The notes under the pieces were generated by a model. The model saw only the letters and a program-made list of their open reading frames with translations, ran no database searches and was not told where the DNA came from. Of a DNA stretch of 64,000 nt, positions 1 to 7,265 are shown piece by piece; position 1 is the stretch's first letter; the number at the start of each line of letters is the position of its first letter. The translations under genes and the position numbers were made by a program. The stretch is from Mycobacterium sp. ITM-2016-00317 (lineage in GTDB: Bacteria; Actinomycetota; Actinomycetes; Mycobacteriales; Mycobacteriaceae): assembly GCF_002968295.1 (NCBI RefSeq), contig NZ_CP134399.1, forward strand, positions 4,464,001 to 4,528,000, written 5' to 3'.

Positions 1-802
1 CGTTGAGCTTGTCCAGCGCGGGTTTGACCGTCGCGCGGTTCTCGCCGATGGCGCCCTGCAGCTGCTGGCTGAGCGCCGAGATGTTGCCCGAGATCTGGTC
101 CAGCGCCGCGCTCTGGTTGCGCAGTTCGGCCAGCAGCGCGTTGGTGTCGGAGACCAGGCTGACCACCTGATCGCTGCGCTCGGCCAGCACAGTGGTGGCC
201 TTGTTCGCGTTGGCCAGCAGGCCACGCAGCTGTGCGTCGCGCTCGTTGAGCGTGTCGGAGAACCGTGCCACGCCCTCGACGGCGATCTTGAGCTGCGGCG
301 GGGTGTCGGCGAACGTCGTCGAGAGCACCCGCAGGGACTCCGACAGTTGATCGGTGTCCAGGCCACTGATGGTCGCCGACAGGTCGCCGAGGGCATCGGG
401 CAGCTGGTAGGGCGAGGTGGTGCGGTCCAGCGGGATGACCCCGTCCTGCTGACCGTCGCCGCGGGCGACGACCTCCAGCACCTTGGTGCCCAGCAGGCCC
501 TTGGTCTTGATCGCGGCCTCGGTGCGGTCGCCGAGGCGGATGTCCTTGTCGACGGTGAAGGTCACCAGCACCTGCGGGCCGTCCAGTTCGATGGACTCGA
601 CCTGACCCACCTTGAAGCCCGAAACCTGAACGGAGGCATCGGTGGTCAGGCCACCGGCCTCGGCGAAGTGCGCGGTGTACTGACGGCCCTGGTCGACGAA
701 CGGCAGCTTGTCGTAGTTCACCGCGCCGAAGATGACGGCGGCGGTGACGCCGAGCCCGACGGCGCCGATGACCACCTGGTTGCGTTCACTGAAGGGCCTC
801 AT
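1..802 (-). CDS. Mce-family lipid-transport protein, MceC position (partial)
   Basis: Third mce gene of the operon; only the first 267 or so residues lie in the window and the gene continues past base 1. The ATG at 802 shares an ATGA overlap with the stop of the preceding mce gene, so translation is probably coupled. Residues about 8-28 form a single N-terminal membrane anchor, followed by the MCE/MlaD beta domain (about 38-115, with the GLLGTKVLEV stretch typical of the family) and a long helical region. Mce proteins assemble with YrbE permeases into envelope-spanning lipid importers. The substrate cannot be told from sequence. Confidence 0.93.
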   Translation of the reverse strand, partial: MRPFSERNQVVIGAVGLGVTAAVIFGAVNYDKLPFVDQGRQYTAHFAEAGGLTTDASVQVSGFKVGQVESIELDGPQVLVTFTVDKDIRLGDRTEAAIKTKGLLGTKVLEVVARGDGQQDGVIPLDRTTSPYQLPDALGDLSATISGLDTDQLSESLRVLSTTFADTPPQLKIAVEGVARFSDTLNERDAQLRGLLANANKATTVLAERSDQVVSLVSDTNALLAELRNQSAALDQISGNISALSQQLQGAIGENRATVKPALDKLN

Positions 803-1830
803 CGCGGCGCACACCTCCCGCTGGACTGACCGGCGACCTTCACGTACACCGGTTGTCCGCCCTTGCCGTTGAGTTTGAGCACGATGTCGCAAAGATAGAA
901 GCTGAAGAAGTCGCCGTAGATGCCCTGCCGCGCCAGCGCCTGGTAGGCGTCGGGCAGCGTGTTGATCACGTTGTCGAAGTACTCGTGGTCGGCCACGACG
1001 ATGCCTGCGGTGCGGTCGGTTTCGTCGATCGTCTTCTTCAGCGGCGGCCGGGCCTCGGCGAGCATGTCGGCGATGCTGCCTGCCGCGGCGTTGGTGTAGG
1101 CGAGTCCGTCGCTGATCTCCCGGCCGCGCGAGGACAGTCCGTCGACCAGTTCGGACAGCGCGTCGACGGCCGTGGCGAATTGGTCGCTCTGGTCTCCCAG
1201 CGAGCCGAGCACGGTGTTGAGGTTCACGACGACATCACCGATCAGCTGGTCGCGATCGGCCAGCGTGCTGGTCAACGCCGCGGTCTGGGCCAGGAATGAG
1301 TTGATGGTGCCGCCCTGGCCCTGCAGCGCGGAGATCAACTGCCCTGACAGCGCGTTGATCTGGTCGGGGTCGAGCGCCCGGAACAGCGGCCGGAAGCCGC
1401 CGATCAGCGCGTCGAGGTCCAGTGCCGGGGACGTGCGGGCGAGCGGGATCGTCTGGCCGGGCTGCAGCGTGGCCGTCGCGCCGGCGCCCTCTTCCAGCGC
1501 CAGGTAGCGGCCGCCGATGAGGTCGTCGTAGCGGATGACGGCACGGCTGCCCTCGGTCAGCACCACCGAGTCGTCGGCGGTGAACTCCACCAGAGCCGTG
1601 GTGTCCGGCTGGATCTCGACGCTCTTGATCTTGCCGACCTCGACGCCGGCGATCCGGACGAAATCGTTGGTCTCCAACCCGGTCACGTTCACGAACTCGG
1701 CCAGGTAGCGATGGCTCTTCTCGCCGAAACGCATCTGCCCGAACACCGCGAACAAGCCGAACACCCCGAGCAGGCAGACAGCCAGGAACACCCCGAGACG
1801 CGTGGCGTCTCGCCGGATACTGACTGACAT
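799..1830 (-). CDS. Mce-family lipid-transport protein, MceB position
   Basis: 343 residues, the usual size for MceB proteins. An N-terminal anchor (about 12-32, FLAVCLLGVFGLFAVFG) is followed by the MCE/MlaD domain (about 40-120, containing VRIAGVEVGKIKSV and DDLIGGRYLAL) and a long helical domain. Two cysteines near the C-terminus (FYLCDIVLKL and the final SGRCAPR) could pair. It lies 59 bp downstream of mceA and overlaps mceC by four bases. In the known Mce complexes these subunits build the periplasmic tunnel that carries lipids to the YrbE permease pair. Confidence 0.95.
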   Translation of the reverse strand: MSVSIRRDATRLGVFLAVCLLGVFGLFAVFGQMRFGEKSHRYLAEFVNVTGLETNDFVRIAGVEVGKIKSVEIQPDTTALVEFTADDSVVLTEGSRAVIRYDDLIGGRYLALEEGAGATATLQPGQTIPLARTSPALDLDALIGGFRPLFRALDPDQINALSGQLISALQGQGGTINSFLAQTAALTSTLADRDQLIGDVVVNLNTVLGSLGDQSDQFATAVDALSELVDGLSSRGREISDGLAYTNAAAGSIADMLAEARPPLKKTIDETDRTAGIVVADHEYFDNVINTLPDAYQALARQGIYGDFFSFYLCDIVLKLNGKGGQPVYVKVAGQSSGRCAPR

Positions 1831-1889
1831 CGGTTACCTCTCAGTGCGTTCGGAAGCTGCGGGAACTAGCCGGGCGGGTCGGGCGGGAA

Positions 1890-3356
1890 CTAACTGGGCG
1901 GTCCGGGCTGCGCCGGGACCGGCGGCGGCACGAACGGATACGGCACGGCCGTCGGCTGCATCTGGGCCGGGTTCGGCACCACGAACGGTTCCGAACCGGG
2001 CCGCGGGCCGGGGTCGCGCGGCGCCCCCGGCGGCGGTGCCGGTGGCAGTCCCGGCCACAGCGGCGTGCCGTCCGGTGCGTACAGCTGGGCACCGTAGGCA
2101 GGCGCTCCCGGGTACGGGACGGGTCCGATCGCCGGACCGCCGAACATGTTCCGGACACTCGGCGCTTCCGGCACGGCACGGGTGGTGGGCAGGTAGTTCG
2201 CGTACATCGGGAAGGCGATGCCCGGGTTCGGGCGCCAGTCCAGACCGCTGCCGAAGCCGGTGTTGGTGACCAGGTTGCGCACCGGCCAGTTGTCGGCGAC
2301 CACGGGCAGCGAACCGCAGCTCGGCTTTCCGCCGGGTCCGCCCTTGGCGCCCACGATCGGCAGGTGCTGCGGGTACTTGTACGGGTCGTCGCCGAAGGAC
2401 AGGCCGGCGTCGAGCACCAGGGTGCGGCCGTTGCCGCCGGGCGCCTCGTAACCGCCTTCGTCGAGCAGGTGCTTGGCCCCGAGCAACAGGCACGTGTACG
2501 ACGGGCTGTACTTGTGCAGCAGGTTCGTCGTCGGCGCCAGCAGGTTGACCGCGTTGATCAGGTTGGCCTGATTCGGCGCCAGCAGGTTGATGCCGCTGTT
2601 GGACAGCCCGAGCGTGGACAGCAGCAGCGCGTCCAGTTCCTCTGCCTGGTTGACCACGGTCTCGCTGGTGGTGGACGCGGCGTCGAGCGTGCTCAGGATG
2701 TCTTGTGCCGCAGCGCTGTAGGTCTGGTTGAACTGGTCCAGCGCCTGCAGGTCGGCCTCGATGGTCTCGTGGCGCGGGTTGAGCGCCAGCAGCACCTCGT
2801 TGGCGTCGGTGGTGGCCTGCCCGATCCGCTCACCCTGGCCGCGGACGCCGTCGGCCAGTGCCGACAGCGTGCTGTTGAGCTTGGCCGCGTCGACCTGGTC
2901 GAGCACCGCGACGAGGTTCTGGAAGACGGTGTTGACCTCGGTGGTCACGTTGCGCGACATCAGCACCTGGCCGGCTTCGAGCCGCCCGCTGCTGGGATCG
3001 TCGGGGAACACCAGGTCGACGAACTTGGCGCCGAACACGGTGGTCGCCCGGATCTGGGCCTCCACGTTGGCCGGGATGTACTGCAGCTGATCGGGATCGA
3101 TCTCCAGCTTCAGCGCAACGGTGGGGTCCTGCTGACCGGTGACCGCGATGTCTGCGACACGGCCGACCTGCACACCGCGCAGCTTGACCTTCGCGTTGGT
3201 TTCCATCACCAGGCCGGCCCGGTCGGAGGTCAGCGTCACCGGCACAGTGGATTTCAGGCTTCCGGTGAACATCACGTACGTCAGTCCGATGGCCGCTGTG
3301 AACAGCACGGCCAGGATGAGCGTCCACCAGCCCGGCTTGAGGCCTTCGTCGTCCAC
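1890..3356 (-). CDS. Mce-family lipid-transport protein, MceA position
   Basis: 488 residues. One N-terminal membrane segment (about 12-32) precedes the MCE/MlaD domain (about 38-120, with KVKLRGVQVGRV and ATTVFGAKFVDLVFP). The helical middle contains GNGRTLVLD and ends in a proline-rich tail of about 90 residues (repeated P/A-rich stretches such as LPPAPPPGAP). Proline-rich C-termini occur in some Mce proteins and may cross the cell-wall layer. The gene starts 3 bp after yrbEB ends, so it is clearly part of the same transcript. Confidence 0.95.
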   Translation of the reverse strand: MDDEGLKPGWWTLILAVLFTAAIGLTYVMFTGSLKSTVPVTLTSDRAGLVMETNAKVKLRGVQVGRVADIAVTGQQDPTVALKLEIDPDQLQYIPANVEAQIRATTVFGAKFVDLVFPDDPSSGRLEAGQVLMSRNVTTEVNTVFQNLVAVLDQVDAAKLNSTLSALADGVRGQGERIGQATTDANEVLLALNPRHETIEADLQALDQFNQTYSAAAQDILSTLDAASTTSETVVNQAEELDALLLSTLGLSNSGINLLAPNQANLINAVNLLAPTTNLLHKYSPSYTCLLLGAKHLLDEGGYEAPGGNGRTLVLDAGLSFGDDPYKYPQHLPIVGAKGGPGGKPSCGSLPVVADNWPVRNLVTNTGFGSGLDWRPNPGIAFPMYANYLPTTRAVPEAPSVRNMFGGPAIGPVPYPGAPAYGAQLYAPDGTPLWPGLPPAPPPGAPRDPGPRPGSEPFVVPNPAQMQPTAVPYPFVPPPVPAQPGPPS

Positions 3357-3359
3357 GCC

Positions 3360-4214
3360 TCAGCCCGCCAGGTTGAAGTTGCCGGACTGTCCGTACACGG
3401 CAAGCGAGATCATCACGAGCACGAACGCGGACAGGATCAGGGAGGTGCGCACTGCGCGGCCGACGGCCTCGCCGACGCCGGCGGGCCCGCCGCGGGCGCT
3501 GAATCCGTAGTAGGTGTGCACCAGCATGATCACCACGGCCAGCGCCACACACTGCAGGAACGACCAGATCAGGTCGGTCGGGTTGAGGAAGGTGCGGAAG
3601 TAGTGGTCGTACACACCGGTGGACTGGCCGTAGATCACCGTGGTGCCGAATCGCGCCGCCCAGAACGAGGCGAGGACGCCGACGCAGTACAGCGGGATCA
3701 CCACCAGCAGACCGGCGACCACGCGGGTGGAGGCCAGATAGGCGATGCTGCGGATGCCCATCACCTCCAGTGCGTCGATCTCCTCGTTGATCCGCATCGC
3801 GCCCAACTGCGCGGTCGCGCCGGCGCCGATGGTCGCCGCCAGTGCCACCGCGGTGGTCGCCGGTGCGATCAGCCGCACGTTGAAGAACGCCGAGGCGAAC
3901 CCGGTGAGTGCCTCCACACCGATCTCGGAGAAGTCGGTGTAGCCCTGGACCGCGACCAGTGCGCCGGTGGTGACGGTGAGGAAGCCGACGATCGCGACCG
4001 TGCCGCCGATCATGATCAACGCGCCTGCGCCCAAACCCATCTGAGCAACCTGACGGATCAGCTCGATGCGGTAGCGGGTGACGGCGTACCACATCGAGCG
4101 CAGCGTGCGTCCGCAGAACTTGGTCTGCACGCCGATCTGGTTCCACGGTCCGGCCAGGGCCTCGTACCGTGCCTTGAGCCAGGGGAACTGAGAGTGAGGC
4201 CGCGAAACCGTCAC
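3360..4214 (-). CDS. MlaE/YrbE-family ABC permease, YrbEB position
   Basis: 284 residues with about six membrane segments, the second YrbE permease subunit of the Mce importer. The family signature (N)EEIDALEVMG lies in the middle. The start is taken as GTG at 4214 because it makes a four-base GTGA overlap with the yrbEA stop and gives the expected length; a longer open frame upstream is only the antisense-free remainder of yrbEA read out of frame. The two YrbE proteins are expected to pair in the inner membrane with an Mkl/MlaF-type ATPase encoded elsewhere. Confidence 0.95.
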   Translation of the reverse strand: MTVSRPHSQFPWLKARYEALAGPWNQIGVQTKFCGRTLRSMWYAVTRYRIELIRQVAQMGLGAGALIMIGGTVAIVGFLTVTTGALVAVQGYTDFSEIGVEALTGFASAFFNVRLIAPATTAVALAATIGAGATAQLGAMRINEEIDALEVMGIRSIAYLASTRVVAGLLVVIPLYCVGVLASFWAARFGTTVIYGQSTGVYDHYFRTFLNPTDLIWSFLQCVALAVVIMLVHTYYGFSARGGPAGVGEAVGRAVRTSLILSAFVLVMISLAVYGQSGNFNLAG

Positions 4215-5011
4215 ATCGTCACCTTGACCGCGACGGCGGTGGCCACGATGTTGATCGCGAACAACGCCATGAAGGTGAACACCACGGTCTCGTTGACCGC
4301 ATTGCCGACGCCGGCCGGGCCGCCGCCGACCGAAATGCCCTTGTAGCAAGCGATCAGACCGGCGGACAAGCCGAACAGGGCCGCCTTGACCAGCGCGATG
4401 ATCACGTCCGTCGCACCGATGATCAACGTCAGCCCCGCCGCGAACGCGCCGGGCGAGACGTTCTGGATGTACACGCAGAAGAAGTAGGCGCCGGCCAGGC
4501 CGACCAGGATCACTGTCGCCGAGAGGGCCAGCGACACCAGCATCGCGGCCAGCACGCGCGGAACGACAAGCGCCTGAATGGGATTCACGCCCATCACGCG
4601 CAGCGCGTCGAGTTCCTCGCGGATGGTGCGCGCCCCGAGATCGGCGCACATCGCGGTGGCGCCCGCGCCCGCGACCACCAGTACCGTTACGATCGGGCCG
4701 ATTTGGCGCACTGTGCCGAGTGCCGCTCCGGTGCCAGAGAAGTCGGCGGCACCGAACTCGCGAAGCAGGATGTTGAAGGTGAAGGTCAGCAGCACCGTGT
4801 ACGGGATGGTGAGCATCAGGGTCGGGATGATCGATACCCGTGCGACGAACCAGGATTGGGTGATGAACTCGCGCCAGGCGAACGGCGGCCTGAACATCGC
4901 CACGAAGGTGTCGAGCACCATTGAGAAGAACCCGCCGAACGCGCGGACAGGTTTGACGACCACGCCGGAAGCCACCATCGAACCGGCCTCCTTGTGTACA
5001 CCTACTGCCAT
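4211..5011 (-). CDS. MlaE/YrbE-family ABC permease, YrbEA position; first gene of the mce operon
   Basis: 266 residues from ATG 5011, chosen because a GGAGGG ribosome site lies just upstream; an open frame extends further but lacks such a site. About six membrane segments and the permease signature REELDALRVMG are visible, as is the closing GGGPAGVG / NETVVF stretch. It heads an operon of at least five genes (yrbEA, yrbEB, mceA, mceB, mceC). No Mce-type GntR/TetR regulator gene is adjacent. The 120 bp upstream hold a possible TAACCT -10 and short GATCGG direct repeats but no box I recognise. Confidence 0.94.
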   Translation of the reverse strand: MAVGVHKEAGSMVASGVVVKPVRAFGGFFSMVLDTFVAMFRPPFAWREFITQSWFVARVSIIPTLMLTIPYTVLLTFTFNILLREFGAADFSGTGAALGTVRQIGPIVTVLVVAGAGATAMCADLGARTIREELDALRVMGVNPIQALVVPRVLAAMLVSLALSATVILVGLAGAYFFCVYIQNVSPGAFAAGLTLIIGATDVIIALVKAALFGLSAGLIACYKGISVGGGPAGVGNAVNETVVFTFMALFAINIVATAVAVKVTM

Positions 5012-5133
5012 TGGCCCTCCGAGAACCGGCCTTGCCGATCGGGATCGGGATCGGCGGAGGTTACACAGGTGAGGACGGGCTGAACCGTATATCAACAGAT
5101 TCTGGCCCGGCAACACAGGAGCCGTTCGGCGAG

Positions 5134-5607
5134 CTAGAGACCCGCGACGGCCTCCTCCAGACCGGCGACGACGATCCTGCTCATGCCCAGCATCGCCCTG
5201 GTTGCGGCCGCGGCGCGGGCCGGATCGGGATCACCGGTGAGCTCGGTGAGCCGTTGTGGCACGATCTGCCAACTCAATCCGAACCTGTCCTTGAGCCAGC
5301 CGCACTGCGACTCCTGGCCGCCGTCGGCGAGGCGGTCCCAGTAGTAGTCGACCTCGGCTTGATCGCGGCACACGATCGTGAACGACACCGCCTCGGTGAA
5401 CGGGAATTGCGGTCCGCCGTTGATGCCGATCAAGCGCTGACCGTCGAGGGTGAAGGTCGCCGCGAGCACCTGCCCGGGAGTTCCCGGTCCCGCTTCGGTG
5501 TAGCGCTCGATCGTCTCGACCGAGGAGTTCGGGAAAATGGCGCCGTAGAAGGCGATGGCCTCCTCGACGTTGTCGTCGAACCACAGCGACGGTGTGATGG
5601 TGGGCAT
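5134..5607 (-). CDS. VOC-superfamily (PhnB/glyoxalase-like) protein
   Basis: 157 residues from ATG 5607, which has a GAGAGGAG ribosome site. The pattern PSLWFDDNVEEAIAFYGAIF near the start and the closing GLSWQIVP are typical of PhnB-like VOC proteins (often named 3-demethylubiquinone-9 3-methyltransferase domain proteins). The fold is a paired beta-alpha-beta metal or ligand site; no reaction can be assigned. It lies downstream of, and in the same direction as, the TetR gene (78 bp gap), so the two may be co-transcribed. Confidence 0.85.
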   Translation of the reverse strand: MPTITPSLWFDDNVEEAIAFYGAIFPNSSVETIERYTEAGPGTPGQVLAATFTLDGQRLIGINGGPQFPFTEAVSFTIVCRDQAEVDYYWDRLADGGQESQCGWLKDRFGLSWQIVPQRLTELTGDPDPARAAAATRAMLGMSRIVVAGLEEAVAGL

Positions 5608-5685
5608 GACGGCTCCTCTCGGGGCGGATGTCTCGACACCGTTGAGACCACGATGCGGCCGCGGACTCATCGCCGGTGTCGTCCG

Positions 5686-6291
5686 TCAGCGCCGTTCGGC
5701 TGCACCGAGTGCGCGCAGGGCGAAGTCGCGCACCGTCGTCTCGGCCTGCTTGCGCGCCTGCGGATCGTCGGTGGCCTGGTTGCCCAGCGCCCGGGTGACG
5801 ACCGCGTTGATCGCCACGGCGTCGGAGTCGGGTTCGGTCAGCGGGAAGGATCCGTCGCGCAGACCGCGGCGCAGGATCTCGGCGAGCGAGCGCTCGCGGG
5901 CCACGCGGAAGTGGTCCCGCATCTCGCGGTAGCCGGCGGCGGCGCGCACCTCCTCGGAGTCGACCACGGTCAGCTGTAGCCGCTGCTGCGGGTCCAGCAC
6001 CAGGTCGAACATCACCGCGATCCACTCCGCGAGCTGGTCGGCGGGCGCGCCGACCGCCGCGTCGGCCACGGCGTCCACCCGGGCGACGATGGTTTCGCAC
6101 TGCTCCTCGAGCAGCGCGAGGAACACGTCGTGCTTGGACGAGAAGTGGCGGTAGAACGCCCTGCTGGACACGCCGGCGCTGCGCAGGATGGCCTGTACCG
6201 GAACCGGCCCGGCGAGCGGTTGCGCCAGGCAGCGGTATGCGGCGGCGATTATCCGCCGCCGGTCGTCGTCGTATTGTCCCCCCGGTTGCAC
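5686..6291 (-). CDS. TetR/AcrR-family transcriptional regulator
   Basis: 201 residues starting at GTG 6291. The N-terminal helix-turn-helix covers about residues 10-58 (AILRSAGVSSRAFYRHFSSK is the recognition-helix region); the rest is the variable ligand-binding dimer domain. It is transcribed away from the alpha/beta hydrolase and kinase-aminotransferase pair, with 101 bp between starts. That arrangement usually means the regulator controls its own promoter and the divergent genes. The effector is unknown. Confidence 0.9.
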   Translation of the reverse strand: MQPGGQYDDDRRRIIAAAYRCLAQPLAGPVPVQAILRSAGVSSRAFYRHFSSKHDVFLALLEEQCETIVARVDAVADAAVGAPADQLAEWIAVMFDLVLDPQQRLQLTVVDSEEVRAAAGYREMRDHFRVARERSLAEILRRGLRDGSFPLTEPDSDAVAINAVVTRALGNQATDDPQARKQAETTVRDFALRALGAAERR

Positions 6292-6299
6292 AACCGTAA

Positions 6300-6305
6300 A
6301 TATTA
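6300..6305 (-). promoter_or_regulatory. -10 element of the TetR gene (near-leaderless)
   Basis: TAATAT on the minus strand, eight bases before the GTG start at 6291. Mycobacterial SigA promoters use TANNNT about seven bases before the transcript start, so the mRNA would begin at or within two bases of the start codon. The AT-rich spot around it (AAATATTAA) stands out in the GC-rich spacer and is the likeliest place for the TetR operator. Confidence 0.5.
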
Positions 6306-6392
6306 AGGTCCGCGCCGCCTCGGCGGGCCCGAGATGGCGACATCGGTCCGGCGCAGTAGCGTGAGCCCGGGGACCCAGTCGAGAGGACGCCC

Positions 6393-7265
6393 GTGAGCAC
6401 CACCTGCAACGATCCGGCGACCGTGACCTTCCGCGGCGCCGAGGACCTGGCCCTGGTGGCCGACGAGTGGAACCATCCCGCCCGGACGCCCGGCTTCGAC
6501 GCGGCGCGACCCTCGGTGCTCATGCTGCACGGCGGCGGTCAGAACAGGTTCTCGTGGAAGAAGACCGGCCAGATCCTGGCCGCGGAGGGTCTGCACGTCG
6601 TGGCTCTCGACAGCCGCGGCCACGGAGACAGCGACCGCTCCCCGGACGCGAACTACACCGTGGAATCGCTGTGCGCCGACACCCGCGCGGTGCTCGACCA
6701 GATCGGCCGGCCGACCGTGCTGATCGGGGCGAGCATGGGCGGACTGACCGGCATCATGGCGGCCAGGCAGGCCGGCCCCGAGCAGGTCGTGCGGCTGATC
6801 CTCGTCGACGTCGTGCCGCGGTATGAGAAGGACGGCAGTGCCCGCATCCGCGATTTCATGTTCAGCCACATCCACGGCTTCGATTCCCTGGAACAGGCCG
6901 CCGACGCGGTGGCCGCGTACCTGCCGCACCGGCCCCGGCCGCGCAGCCCGGAAGGCCTCAAGAAGAACCTGCGTCACCGCGACGGCCGGTGGTTCTGGCA
7001 CTGGGATCCGGCGTTCTTGACCAAACCGAACGAGGATCCGTTCGTGCGGGTGGAGTCGCTGGAGCAGGCCGCGATCGAGCTGACCATCCCGATCCTGCTG
7101 GTCCGCGGGAAGCTGTCGGATGTGGTCAGTGAGGAAGCCGTGCAGGACTTCCTGGCCAAGGTGCCCGCCGCCGAGTTCGTCGAACTCTCGGGCGCCGGAC
7201 ACACCGCGGCCGGCGACGACAATGACGCGTTCTCCGACGTCGTGATCGACTTCGTATTGCGATGA
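6393..7265 (+). CDS. Alpha/beta-fold hydrolase
   Basis: 290 residues from GTG 6393, preceded by GAGAGGA. The oxyanion-hole motif is LHGGGQNRFSW, the nucleophile elbow GASMGG, and the catalytic histidine probably lies in the late GAGHTAAGD motif. The family covers esterases, epoxide hydrolases, dehalogenases and lactonases, and the substrate is not predictable. Its stop overlaps the start of the next gene in ATGA, so it is co-translated with the kinase/aminotransferase fusion and probably acts in the same pathway. Likely regulated by the divergent TetR protein. Confidence 0.92.
   Translation: MSTTCNDPATVTFRGAEDLALVADEWNHPARTPGFDAARPSVLMLHGGGQNRFSWKKTGQILAAEGLHVVALDSRGHGDSDRSPDANYTVESLCADTRAVLDQIGRPTVLIGASMGGLTGIMAARQAGPEQVVRLILVDVVPRYEKDGSARIRDFMFSHIHGFDSLEQAADAVAAYLPHRPRPRSPEGLKKNLRHRDGRWFWHWDPAFLTKPNEDPFVRVESLEQAAIELTIPILLVRGKLSDVVSEEAVQDFLAKVPAAEFVELSGAGHTAAGDDNDAFSDVVIDFVLR

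Noticed and set aside
2364..4346. 660-codon plus-strand open frame across mceA and yrbEB
   Set aside because: It is the antisense of two clear mce/yrbE genes, with His/Gln/Arg-rich shadow composition and no family similarity.
4215..4649. 145-codon N-terminal extension of yrbEB
   Set aside because: Out-of-frame reading of yrbEA; the GTGA overlap gives the expected 284-residue permease.
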